This document shows, piece after piece, positions 9,171 to 16,573 of a stretch of DNA of 64,000 nucleotides (positions are counted from its first letter, which is position 1; each line of letters opens with the position of its first letter). The notes beneath the pieces were generated by a model, which saw only the letters and a program-made list of their open reading frames with translations, made no database searches and was not told the origin of the DNA. The stretch covers positions 186,001 through 250,000 of the forward strand of contig NZ_BMHM01000006.1 in the NCBI RefSeq assembly GCF_014640815.1. Direction: 5' to 3'. The translations under genes were made by a program, and so were the position numbers. The DNA is from Vreelandella lutescens (lineage in GTDB: Bacteria > Pseudomonadota > Gammaproteobacteria > Pseudomonadales > Halomonadaceae).

Positions 9171-10547
9171 ATGGAAACGCGTATTGAGCGGGATAGCATG
9201 GGTGAGCTCGAAGTGCCAGCAACGGCGCTTTACGGTGCCCAAACCCAGCGTGCCATTAACAATTTTCCTGTCTCGGGCACGCCAATGCCGTTGGCATTTG
9301 TCCATGCCGTGGCACGCATTAAGCTAGCGGCTGCCCGTAGCAATCACCAGTTGGGTCTTTTAGATGCTGAGCGGGCAAAGGCTATCGAAAAAGCTGCGCA
9401 GGCGGTAATCGATGGCCAGTTCGATGACCAGTTCCCCATTGATGTCTTCCAGACGGGGTCAGGCACGTCGACCAATATGAACGTGAATGAGGTGCTAGCG
9501 ACGTTAGCTAGCCGTGATGGCGTAGAGGTAGCGCCCAACGACCACGTGAATATGGGGCAATCGAGTAACGACGTTATTCCCACCGCGATTCATCTCTCCG
9601 CTGCTATCGCCGTAAATGAGTCACTGAGGCCTGCATTAGTCTCACTGCAAGCGACCATTGACCGCCGTGCGGATGAGCTAAGCCATGTGGTTAAAACAGG
9701 GCGTACTCATCTGATGGACGCTATGCCGCTGCGTATGGATCAAGAGTTAGGGGCATGGTCTAGCCAGGTGGCGCAAGCCATTGAGCGCTTTGACAGTGCG
9801 ATGACGCGTCTATGTCGCCTTGCCCAAGGCGGCACCGCAGTAGGAACAGGAATTAATACACCAGAGGGCTTTGCTGATTTAATGGCGAAGGATCTTAGCC
9901 AGCAGACGGGGCTCTCTTTCGTCCCTAATGATAGCTTTTTTGCCAGCTTGGCTTCGCAAGACGCTGCGGTAGAGTTATCCGGACAGTTGAAAGGTTTAGC
10001 CTGTGTGGTAATGAAGATTGCCAACGACCTGCGCTGGATGAATTCTGGGCCGCTTGCAGGGCTTGGTGAAATTGAGCTTGAAGCGCTTCAGCCGGGCAGT
10101 TCTATTATGCCAGGCAAAGTAAACCCGGTAATTCCTGAGTCGGCGTCGCAGGCGGCGGCACAGGTCATGGGGTTAGATACAGCGATCACGGTGGCAGGTC
10201 AGAGTGGAAATTTTCAGCTGAACGTGATGTTACCGCTGGTGGCCTCTAATCTCCTGACCTCGATTACGTTGATGAGCAATACCGCCAAGCTTTTGGCCGA
10301 ACGTGCCATCGGTACGTTTAAGGTGCGAGAAGATAACCTACAGGGCCCGCTGGCGCGAAATCCGATTTTAGTGACCGCACTTAACGGCGTGATTGGTTAT
10401 AACGCCGCCGCCGCGATCGCTAAAAAAGCCTACCAAGCTGGACGGCCGATTATCGACGTGGCGGAGGAGGAGACCGAGCTTGATCGTGCTACCCTCGAGC
10501 GGCTGCTCGACCCTGCTGTGTTAACGCAGGGAGGAGTGCCTGAATAG
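9171..10547 (+). CDS. fumC: Class II fumarate hydratase
   Basis: The enzyme interconverts fumarate and malate in the TCA cycle. It is the iron-independent, oxygen-stable homotetramer. The 458-residue product has the N-terminal RIERDSMGELEVPA, the SGTSTNMNVNEV segment, VKTGRTHLMDAMP, and the superfamily signature GSSIMPGKVNP with the catalytic serine loop. The ATG at 9171 has AGGAG 6 bases upstream; in-frame upstream codons are unconserved. It converges with the EEP hydrolase gene, 26 bp away, with no obvious terminator between. Confidence 0.96.
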   Translation: METRIERDSMGELEVPATALYGAQTQRAINNFPVSGTPMPLAFVHAVARIKLAAARSNHQLGLLDAERAKAIEKAAQAVIDGQFDDQFPIDVFQTGSGTSTNMNVNEVLATLASRDGVEVAPNDHVNMGQSSNDVIPTAIHLSAAIAVNESLRPALVSLQATIDRRADELSHVVKTGRTHLMDAMPLRMDQELGAWSSQVAQAIERFDSAMTRLCRLAQGGTAVGTGINTPEGFADLMAKDLSQQTGLSFVPNDSFFASLASQDAAVELSGQLKGLACVVMKIANDLRWMNSGPLAGLGEIELEALQPGSSIMPGKVNPVIPESASQAAAQVMGLDTAITVAGQSGNFQLNVMLPLVASNLLTSITLMSNTAKLLAERAIGTFKVREDNLQGPLARNPILVTALNGVIGYNAAAAIAKKAYQAGRPIIDVAEEETELDRATLERLLDPAVLTQGGVPE

Positions 10548-10573
10548 CCCCGTTTGTAACGATAGTAAAATAG

Positions 10574-11644
10574 CTATGTCTGCTGTTTTTCTGTTTTGCC
10601 TTTCTCAATAGTTTCGTTGGCTTCCTGACGCTCCTCTTGGCTGGCTTCGGGCGTGTCGTGCTCGTTCTGGCGGGAGGGGCGGTAGCAAAGAGTGGCCAGA
10701 ATAGGAAAATGGTCAGAGCCAAAGGCGTCTAAGCGCTGCATGCTATCCAGCGTAAAGTGCTCGCTTACGAAAACGTGATCTAGCGGCCAGCGCAGCACTG
10801 GGTAGTGGGCATGAAACGTGCTAAATAGACCGCGTCCGCGGCGAGGGTCAAGCATGCCACTGATGCGACAAAAGCGACGGGTAGTGCGTGACCAGGCAAC
10901 ATCGTTTAGATCCCCGGCCACCAGCGTAGGCGAAGGGTGTCGGTGGATCTCTTTGCCCACTAATAGCAGTTCTGCGTCTCGCCAAAGCGATTTCTCACTT
11001 TCGCTGGGCGCTGGCGGGCGAGGATGTAGGGCGTATAAGCGTATTTTATCGCCGCTTTTTAGAGTGACGAAGGTGTGTATCGAAGGGATGTCATCCTGGA
11101 TCAGCCACTTCACCTCTGTCTCGCTAAGCGCCAGTCGCGAGTACATATGCATGCCGTATAGATTATCCAGCGGGATTTTGACGCTGTGTGACCACTTATC
11201 CTCTAATGCTTGATCTAGTTGCTCCTGCCACCATTGATCTGACTCCAACGTGATCACAATATCGGGCTGGTAATGCTCAATCATGCTGATCAGGTTATCG
11301 GCTTTACGATTTGGAGTCAGAACATTGGCAATCAGTAACGTGATTTTTTGGTCGCTAGGAGCCTTGTTTGATGGCTTCACTTGCACGGGCCAGAGGCGCG
11401 TCCACGGAAGGATATGACGCAGCTGCAGCAGGAGAGCAAGCAGTGAGATGGACGCTGCTGCTGTTTGCCATTGACCTGGTTCAAGCAGCACTAAGCTGGC
11501 TAACGTGCAGATGCCTGCGAGTGAGGCAATTTGCAGGCGAGGAAATTCAAAGCTACGCACCCACCACCAGCGTAGTTTGACGCGAGCAATGAGTGTGGAT
11601 AGTAGCAATAAAACGGCAATGCATCCTAGCAAAGGCCCTAGCAA
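10574..11644 (-). CDS. Membrane-anchored endonuclease/exonuclease/phosphatase-family protein
   Basis: A 356-residue protein with three hydrophobic N-terminal segments (residues 1-20, ~40-55 and ~60-75), followed by an EEP catalytic domain. Visible EEP residues are IANVLTPNRK (metal Asn), QPDIVITLES (metal Glu), the LYALHPRPP strand, VAGDLNDVAW (Asp/Asn pair) and the final FGSDHFPILATL (Asp-His). The domain probably faces the periplasm. The substrate is unknown and could be phosphodiester, lipid or DNA. The start is a TTG with a perfect AAGGAGG six bases upstream. The tail is rich in charged residues. Confidence 0.8.
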   Translation of the reverse strand: MLGPLLGCIAVLLLLSTLIARVKLRWWWVRSFEFPRLQIASLAGICTLASLVLLEPGQWQTAAASISLLALLLQLRHILPWTRLWPVQVKPSNKAPSDQKITLLIANVLTPNRKADNLISMIEHYQPDIVITLESDQWWQEQLDQALEDKWSHSVKIPLDNLYGMHMYSRLALSETEVKWLIQDDIPSIHTFVTLKSGDKIRLYALHPRPPAPSESEKSLWRDAELLLVGKEIHRHPSPTLVAGDLNDVAWSRTTRRFCRISGMLDPRRGRGLFSTFHAHYPVLRWPLDHVFVSEHFTLDSMQRLDAFGSDHFPILATLCYRPSRQNEHDTPEASQEERQEANETIEKGKTEKQQT

Positions 11645-11777
11645 AACTTACCTCCTTATTTAACAGGCTATCTTTATTAATCTATGTGCAGCTTAGCCGT
11701 TAGGGTTGATAAGTGTCGATATTATTTATAGAAGCAGTTAGGTGGTTCGTTGTCAGCGGTGCAGGCATAAAAACTAC

Positions 11778-11805
11778 TTGCAATTCAGCTATGAAGCCGT
11801 AGAAT
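11778..11805 (+). promoter_or_regulatory. Promoter for the tRNA-Val pair
   Basis: TTGCAA (11778-11783) and TAGAAT (11800-11805) are 16 bp apart, ending about 19 bp before the first tRNA. The bases after the -10 are GC-containing, as at stable-RNA promoters. Confidence 0.55.
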
Positions 11806-11823
11806 ACGCATCCGTTGCACAGC

Positions 11824-11900
11824 AGGACCATAGCTCAGTTGGTTAGAGCGCCACGTTGACATCGTGGAGGTCGGCGGTTCAAATCCGCCTGGTCCTACCA
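11824..11900 (+). tRNA. tRNA-Val (GAC), copy 1
   Basis: A 77-nt tRNA with acceptor stem AGGACCA/TGGTCCT, a D-arm with AGTTGGTTAG, anticodon stem CCACG/CGTGG around TTGACAT (anticodon GAC, valine), T-loop TTCAAAT and an encoded 3' CCA. Confidence 0.97.
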
Positions 11901-11924
11901 ATACATTTATGTGCAGACCTTTTT

Positions 11925-12001
11925 AGGACCATAGCTCAGTTGGTTAGAGCGCCACGTTGACATCGTGGAGGTCGGCGGTTCAAATCCGCCTGGTCCTACC
12001 A
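11925..12001 (+). tRNA. tRNA-Val (GAC), copy 2
   Basis: This is base-for-base identical to copy 1, 24 bp downstream, with the same GAC anticodon and encoded CCA. The pair probably forms one transcript ending at the terminator at 12011. Confidence 0.97.
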
Positions 12002-12010
12002 GAATCTTAA

Positions 12011-12038
12011 AGCCCCGCTCAATGAGCGGGGCTTTTTT
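12011..12038 (+). terminator. Terminator of the tRNA-Val operon
   Basis: AGCCCCGCTC (12011-12020) pairs with GAGCGGGGCT (12024-12033) around AAT, followed by six T. Confidence 0.92.
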
Positions 12039-12082
12039 ATGCGTGGCTGACTTTCCCGGCCTTGAATCAAAGCGACCTTGAA

Positions 12083-12553
12083 TCAAAGAAAGCGGGGTAG
12101 GTCTGTCTGGCGCATAAACGTGGCAACAAGCGCCTCGATACCGGCTTGGTCTTCTTGGCTAAAGCGTGCATGTTGCGGGCTGTCGATATCCAGCACGCCC
12201 CAGACAAAGCCATCTGTCACGATGGGCACCACCAGTTCAGAGTTTGAGTTTGCATCGCAGGCGATGTGGTCTGCGACGGCGTGCACATCGTCGACTCTTT
12301 GGGTGGCTTGCTCGCGTGCAGCAGCGCCACATACCCCTTTGCTAAACGGGATGGGGTGGCAGGCAGGCTTGCCTTGGAAAGGGCCAAGGCAGAGCACCTG
12401 TGCTTCACGCTGAAGGTAAAACCCCACCCAGTTCAGCTCGCTCAGCTCCTGCTGAATAAATGCGCAGGTTTGAGCGCTATTGGTAAGCCAGTCACGGGTA
12501 TCCAGCAGGGCTTCGAGCTGGCGGTTGAGCAGCGTGTAATTAATCGTCGACAT
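12083..12553 (-). CDS. msrC: Free methionine-(R)-sulfoxide reductase (GAF domain)
   Basis: A single GAF domain of 156 residues that reduces free Met-R-sulfoxide with thioredoxin. It closely follows E. coli YebR/MsrC. The three cysteines that form the active site and resolving disulfides are present (Cys65 in KPAC, Cys75 in KGVCG, Cys99 in HIACD), and the blocks LGPFQGK, ASNSELVVP-like and GVLDIDSP are recognisable. The start at 12553 is preceded by AAGGAG. It lies directly downstream of the methionine importer genes on the same strand, which fits a role in methionine recovery, though a hairpin separates them. Confidence 0.92.
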   Translation of the reverse strand: MSTINYTLLNRQLEALLDTRDWLTNSAQTCAFIQQELSELNWVGFYLQREAQVLCLGPFQGKPACHPIPFSKGVCGAAAREQATQRVDDVHAVADHIACDANSNSELVVPIVTDGFVWGVLDIDSPQHARFSQEDQAGIEALVATFMRQTDLPRFL

Positions 12554-12577
12554 ACCCTCTCCTTTGGTAACCAACGC

Positions 12578-12605
12578 ATCAGGCCAGCCTTTCGGCTGGC
12601 CTGAT
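12578..12605 (-). terminator. Hairpin after metQ
   Basis: A perfect 12-bp inverted repeat (ATCAGGCCAGCC and GGCTGGCCTGAT, 4-base loop) sits between the metQ stop and the msrC start. No T-tract follows, so it may be a weak or factor-assisted terminator, or an mRNA-stabilising hairpin. Confidence 0.5.
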
Positions 12606-12647
12606 ACTACTATCTTAAGGTGGTGCTTAAACGAGCGGTGAGAAAGA

Positions 12648-13442
12648 TTACTCTTCGATCCAGCCCGGTACCGCTGCGCCTTTGAACAGCTCTTCGGCTT
12701 TTGCAATGACTTCGTCGCGCTGATAGGCATCTACCAGTTGGCGAATCTCTTCACGCTCTTCATCGCCACCACGCACGGCAATCAGGTTCACGTAAGGGGA
12801 CTCGGGACCTTCTTTGATCAGTGCATCATCAAGGCTTAAGCCTGCTGGCTGAGCAAAGGTGTTGTTGATGAAGGCCATATCTACGTCGGGAAGCACGCGG
12901 GGAAGCTGAGCTGCTTCAATTTCACGGAAGCGGAAACCGCGCGGGTTTTCCGCGATATCAATCGGCGTGGCTTCCAGGAAGGTCGGATCGTTCAGCGTGA
13001 TCAGGCCTTCGTTGTGCATCAGAATCAGTGCACGACCTTCGTTAGAAGGGTCGTTGGGCAGTGCGATTTGCGCGCCGTCAGGCAGCTCATCAATACTGTC
13101 GTACTTTTCAGAGTAAGCGCCGATAGGGTAGACGAAGGTGTAACCGGCAATGGCGAAATCGTAGCCGCGGTCATTAACCATCGCCTGCATGTAGGGCTCG
13201 TGCTGGTAAGCGTTGGCATCCAGGCTGCCATCGGCCAGGGCGGCGTTCGGCGTTACGTAGTCAGTGAACTCGATGATTTCGACATTCAGGTCGAACTCTT
13301 CTTTTGCAATGCGCGCAGCGACTTCCATGACTTCCGTTTCAGGGCCCGCCACGGTGCCCATCTTAATGGTGCGGGTTTCGGCGTTAGCAACGTTAATAGC
13401 GAGCGCGAGGGCGGTCAGGCTGCCGATAATGATTTTTTGCAT
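12648..13442 (-). CDS. metQ: Methionine ABC transporter substrate-binding protein
   Basis: This periplasmic MetQ/NlpA-family receptor delivers methionine to MetNI. The 264-residue product has TIKMGTVAGPETEVMEVA at the mature N-terminus, the DYVTPNAALADGSLDANAYQHEPYM block, and FINNTFAQPAGL, all typical of NlpA lipoproteins. The signal peptide ends ...INVANA-ET. Unlike most MetQ, there is no lipobox cysteine, so it looks like a soluble periplasmic protein. The ATG at 13442 has GGAG 8 bases upstream. It is the last gene of the metNIQ operon, 113 bp after metI. Confidence 0.92.
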   Translation of the reverse strand: MQKIIIGSLTALALAINVANAETRTIKMGTVAGPETEVMEVAARIAKEEFDLNVEIIEFTDYVTPNAALADGSLDANAYQHEPYMQAMVNDRGYDFAIAGYTFVYPIGAYSEKYDSIDELPDGAQIALPNDPSNEGRALILMHNEGLITLNDPTFLEATPIDIAENPRGFRFREIEAAQLPRVLPDVDMAFINNTFAQPAGLSLDDALIKEGPESPYVNLIAVRGGDEEREEIRQLVDAYQRDEVIAKAEELFKGAAVPGWIEE

Positions 13443-13555
13443 GGCGTTACTCCAGTGTCGTTGTGAATCATGGTGCAATGATGCGGTAATAAGAAACACA
13501 AGTCTAATGCGTTTTCGTTATATTTGGCTATGCCGATGAAAGACGATGGCTATGG

Positions 13556-14209
13556 CTATTTACGATCGCTTTTGCGCACTAAATAGTCACCAAGGCTTTG
13601 AAACCCTTGTACCAGTACGACTAGGATCACTACGGTGATCAGCATGATCTCGGGATTGAAGCGGTTGTAGCCGTAACGAATGCCCAGGTCGCCCAGTCCG
13701 CCGCCGCCCACGGCGCCCGCCATGGCCGAGTAACTCACTAAGGTGACGAGCGTGATGGTGAGGCCCGTGATGATGCCGCCGCGCGCTTCAGGAATCAGTA
13801 CCTTGGTAATGATTTGCCAAGGTGTCGCCCCCATGGATTGCGCAGACTCGATCAGTCCCGGAGAAATCTCGTTCAGCGCGCCCTCGATAAGGCGGGCCAC
13901 GAAGGGAATGGCGGCAATCGTTAGCGGTACCGACGCGGCATTAATGCCGATGGAGGTGCCCACCAGCATGCGAGTGAAAGGAATGATGGCGACCATCAAA
14001 ATGATGAACGGAATGGAGCGTCCAATGTTGGTGATGACACCCAGTGCCTGGTTGAGAACGGGCATTGCCATGATTTGCCGCGGGCGAGTCACGTAAAGCA
14101 TGACGCCCAGCGGCAGGCCCAATAGGGTGGCAATCACACCCGATACGGCCACCATGTAAAGGGTTTCCAGCGTGGCCTGTAAAATGAGATCAAACATTGC
14201 GCTGGACAT
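13556..14209 (-). CDS. metI: Methionine ABC transporter permease
   Basis: The MetI permease is 217 residues with five predicted membrane segments. The BPD-type coupling loop reads GLIESAQSMGATPWQIITKVLIPEA, and the N-terminus is [15 protein letters not shown]. The GTG/ATG choice is settled by GGAGG 9 bases before the ATG at 14207-14209. This start lies inside metN, so metN and metI overlap by 20 bp; an alternative ATG at 14197 overlaps the metN stop more tightly. Confidence 0.93.
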   Translation of the reverse strand: MSSAMFDLILQATLETLYMVAVSGVIATLLGLPLGVMLYVTRPRQIMAMPVLNQALGVITNIGRSIPFIILMVAIIPFTRMLVGTSIGINAASVPLTIAAIPFVARLIEGALNEISPGLIESAQSMGATPWQIITKVLIPEARGGIITGLTITLVTLVSYSAMAGAVGGGGLGDLGIRYGYNRFNPEIMLITVVILVVLVQGFQSLGDYLVRKSDRK

Positions 14210-15233
14210 GGCCGAGTACCTCCACCTGTAATTGATGCGCTTCTAAATAGGACATGGCTTGCTGGGTCTGTTCATGGCTACCCAGCAGTTCGGCGATCAT
14301 CAGGCCTAGTGTACGGTCCTGAATAGACTCAACCTTGGCCTGCAGAATGCTCACATCAACGCTGCACTCTCGAGCTAGGCGAGAAATGAGCGGTGTGGAA
14401 ACGGCATCGCCGGAGAATGTGAGTCGAACCACCGGATGCGTGTGCTCGCCTGGAAGCTCTTCTAAGCGCTCTAATAACTCTTTAGGCGGACTGAGCTGCA
14501 AAAAGTCGTTCAAAAAGTCGCGGCCCAGCTGTGTGTTGGGCGCGGTGAAGAAGTCGCCCACCTCTGCATCTTCTACCAGTTTTCCATCGGAGATCAGGCT
14601 GACGCGGTGGCAAATAGATTTCACTACTTCCATTTCGTGGGTAATCAGCAAAATGGTGATGCCAAGCTGATGGTTGATGTCTCTGAGTAGTTCGAGAATG
14701 GAGCTGGTGGTTTGCGGGTCAAGCGCAGAAGTGGCTTCGTCGCACAGCAGCACGTTGGGCTTGCTGGCAAGGGCGCGAGCAATCGCGACGCGCTGTTTTT
14801 GGCCGCCGGAGAGCTGTGCCGGATATTGGTTTGCTTTATCCGAGAGGCCCACCATATCTAGCAGCGGTAAGACGCGATTTTGAATATCGCTGCGCTTTTC
14901 GCCCATCAGTTCTAGGGGGAGGGCGATATTGTCAAATACGTTGCGCGTGGTGAGCAGGTTGAAGTGCTGAAAGATCATGCCGATACGGTGGCGAGCATGG
15001 TTGAGCTCGGAGCGCGTCAGGCCGGTCATTTCCTGGCCGTCAACGACCACACTGCCACTTGTGGGCCGCTCAAGTAGATTGACACAGCGAATGAGTGTTG
15101 ACTTGCCCGCACCGGACAGGCCAATCACCCCGTGTATCGTGCCTTTGGGAATCGTTAAATTAACATTCTGAAGAGCATGCACGGCATTGTCGCCGCTGCC
15201 ATAAGTTTTACTAACGTTGCTAAGTTCAATCAT
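14190..15233 (-). CDS. metN: Methionine ABC transporter ATP-binding protein
   Basis: The ATPase of the methionine importer, 347 residues. Walker [10 protein letters not shown] is at 38-46. The signature is [16 protein letters not shown], and Walker B reads [16 protein letters not shown]-terminal ~75-residue NIL/ACT-like domain (VVRLTFSGD onward) in MetN homologues binds methionine and causes transinhibition. The ATG at 15233 is preceded by AAGG. Expression appears to be governed by the riboswitch-terminator leader just upstream. Confidence 0.95.
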   Translation of the reverse strand: MIELSNVSKTYGSGDNAVHALQNVNLTIPKGTIHGVIGLSGAGKSTLIRCVNLLERPTSGSVVVDGQEMTGLTRSELNHARHRIGMIFQHFNLLTTRNVFDNIALPLELMGEKRSDIQNRVLPLLDMVGLSDKANQYPAQLSGGQKQRVAIARALASKPNVLLCDEATSALDPQTTSSILELLRDINHQLGITILLITHEMEVVKSICHRVSLISDGKLVEDAEVGDFFTAPNTQLGRDFLNDFLQLSPPKELLERLEELPGEHTHPVVRLTFSGDAVSTPLISRLARECSVDVSILQAKVESIQDRTLGLMIAELLGSHEQTQQAMSYLEAHQLQVEVLGHVQRNV

Positions 15234-15295
15234 AGCGTCTGCCTTAATGGTAGGCCGAAGACGGAGTGCGAGGGGGCAAGCGTAGGGCGGGGAAC

Positions 15296-15322
15296 AAAAA
15301 AAGGCCACCCTTGCGGGTGGCC
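15296..15322 (-). terminator. metN: Intrinsic terminator in the metN leader (riboswitch expression platform)
   Basis: On the minus strand GGCCACCC (15322-15315) pairs with GGGTGGCC (15310-15303) around GCAA, followed by seven T. It lies 63 bp before metN and after the promoter, so it must be read through for expression. The upstream GGGTG (15341-15337) matches the 3' arm of this stem and could compete for the 5' arm. Confidence 0.88.
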
Positions 15323-15337
15323 ATCAACGCTGGACAC

Positions 15338-15407
15338 ACCCTTTTAGCTGCACTTCACCCCGCCAAAGGCCAGGTGGACGCCCGCAATCTGGGTACAAAT
15401 CGGCGTC
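15338..15407 (-). promoter_or_regulatory. SAM-II riboswitch aptamer upstream of metNIQ
   Basis: Read on the minus strand, P1 is GACGCC (15407-15402) with GGCGTC (15382-15377). The 19-base loop contains GATTTG, ACCC and TTGCG. The downstream tail contains GTGCAGCTAAAAGGGT. Two pseudoknot pairings are visible: loop ACCC (15394-15391) with tail GGGT (15341-15338), and loop TTGCG (15387-15383) with tail TGCAG (15352-15348). The GATTT...ACC...ATTGC loop and GCTAAAA tail match my recollection of the SAM-II (metA) consensus. An extra hairpin (15376-15356, CACC/GGTG base) is inserted after P1. SAM binding should stabilise the pseudoknot, free the terminator and turn metNIQ off. The class is assigned by eye. 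Confidence 0.78.
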
Positions 15408-15424
15408 ATTACATTTGCGGCGAA

Positions 15425-15453
15425 AGTCTAAAGAGTGGCCGGTGGATTGTCAA
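15425..15453 (-). promoter_or_regulatory. Sigma-70 promoter of metNIQ
   Basis: TTGACA (15453-15448) and TAGACT (15430-15425) are spaced exactly 17 bp on the minus strand. The predicted RNA start, near 15418, falls about 10 bases before P1 of the riboswitch. Confidence 0.75.
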
Positions 15454-15691
15454 TTAAATGCGTTCTATTTCATGTTTTTAAGTTCATAAACAGAATTATT
15501 TTCTTTTTTTGGCACCATTATTGGGTTTTGTATCTGTCGGGGCGCCAGTTGTATGACTATTAAAAGCAAAAAACTATGACCAATACGTACATTGGATACC
15601 TCTGACTGCACAAGATTGGGTCATTAGTAGTAAGCTTGCGCGAGCTTTGATGGTCAAGGCCATCCCACTCACTGAAACAGAGGAAGTGCCA

Positions 15692-16318
15692 ATGTTTACG
15701 GGCATCGTTCAAGGTATCGCTGAAGTTGTTGAGGTGCACGAGCTTGAGGATTTCCGCACCCATGTTATCGCTTTGCCTGAGGGCATGCGCAGCGGGTTGG
15801 AGATTGGTGCCTCCGTAGCGCATAACGGCGTTTGCCTAACGGTCACGGCTATTGATGGCGAGCGCGTTAGTTTTGATCTGATGCGTGAAACGCTTCGCCT
15901 GACCAATCTTGGTGCAATATCACCTGGGCAATGCGTCAATATAGAGCGCGCTGCCCGTTTTGGTGATGAGATTGGTGGGCATTCTATGTCCGGCCATATT
16001 ATTTGTATGGCAAAGGTGGTCGCCATTGAAGATGCGCCTAATAATCGTCGGATCTGGTTTGCCTTACCAGAAAGAGTGGCGAAATTTGTGTTTGAGAAGG
16101 GCTACATTGGCGTTGACGGCATCAGCCTGACCGTGGGAGATGTACGCCCATCTGCTGATGGGGCGGGCGTAGAGTTCAGTGTTAATCTCATCCCTGAAAC
16201 GCTATCACGTACGGTGCTGGGTAGTCGGTTAGTAGAAGACGAAGTTAATATCGAAATTGATCCCCAGACCCAAGTGATTGTAGAAACGGTGGAGAGGGTG
16301 TTGGCGGCTCGCCCCTAG
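15692..16318 (+). CDS. ribE: Riboflavin synthase, alpha chain
   Basis: This enzyme dismutates two 6,7-dimethyl-8-ribityllumazine molecules to riboflavin, the last step of the pathway. The product is 208 residues with two lumazine-binding barrel repeats. The first begins MFTGIVQG and contains the NGVCLTV motif. The second begins [14 protein letters not shown] and contains VDGISLTV. The ATG at 15692 has GAGGAAG upstream. It stands apart from other rib genes, and I see no FMN riboswitch. It diverges from the metNIQ operon. Confidence 0.94.
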   Translation: MFTGIVQGIAEVVEVHELEDFRTHVIALPEGMRSGLEIGASVAHNGVCLTVTAIDGERVSFDLMRETLRLTNLGAISPGQCVNIERAARFGDEIGGHSMSGHIICMAKVVAIEDAPNNRRIWFALPERVAKFVFEKGYIGVDGISLTVGDVRPSADGAGVEFSVNLIPETLSRTVLGSRLVEDEVNIEIDPQTQVIVETVERVLAARP

Positions 16319-16439
16319 GGGCAATATTTGGCTTTTTGTTGACCAATCGGTTAGCTCATGGCCTAAAGTTTGCTAAGAGTAGTGGGTCGGTCGTCGTTGA
16401 CATCGTTACCAAGCCAATATCAGAACAGTAAGTAATACC

Positions 16440-16503
16440 CTAGGTGAGGGTAACCCCTCACCATAGCCAGCTGCACTAGAGGCACTCGCATCACGCAGTG
16501 CCT
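16440..16503 (+). promoter_or_regulatory. Structured leader before the purine permease
   Basis: Two hairpins are visible. GGTGAGGG (16443-16450) with CCCTCACC (16455-16462) around TAAC is extended by CTA/TAG past one bulge. AGGCACT (16480-16486) pairs with AGTGCCT (16497-16503). A third weaker one, GTGCG/CGCAC, follows before the ribosome binding site. The placement ahead of a purine permease suggests an attenuator or purine-sensing riboswitch, but I cannot assign it to a class. Confidence 0.4.
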
Positions 16504-16573
16504 TTCGGTAGTATGTGCGGCTTTTCTCGCACCAAGGGACGCATTCGGCGTAAGCGCGAAGGATAAAAACTAC

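Noticed and set aside
15345..15410. Possible 20-codon leader peptide (ATG at about 15409) in the metN leader, suggesting classic attenuation
   Set aside because: It has no ribosome site and no methionine codons beyond the start. The region is better explained by the SAM-II pseudoknot.
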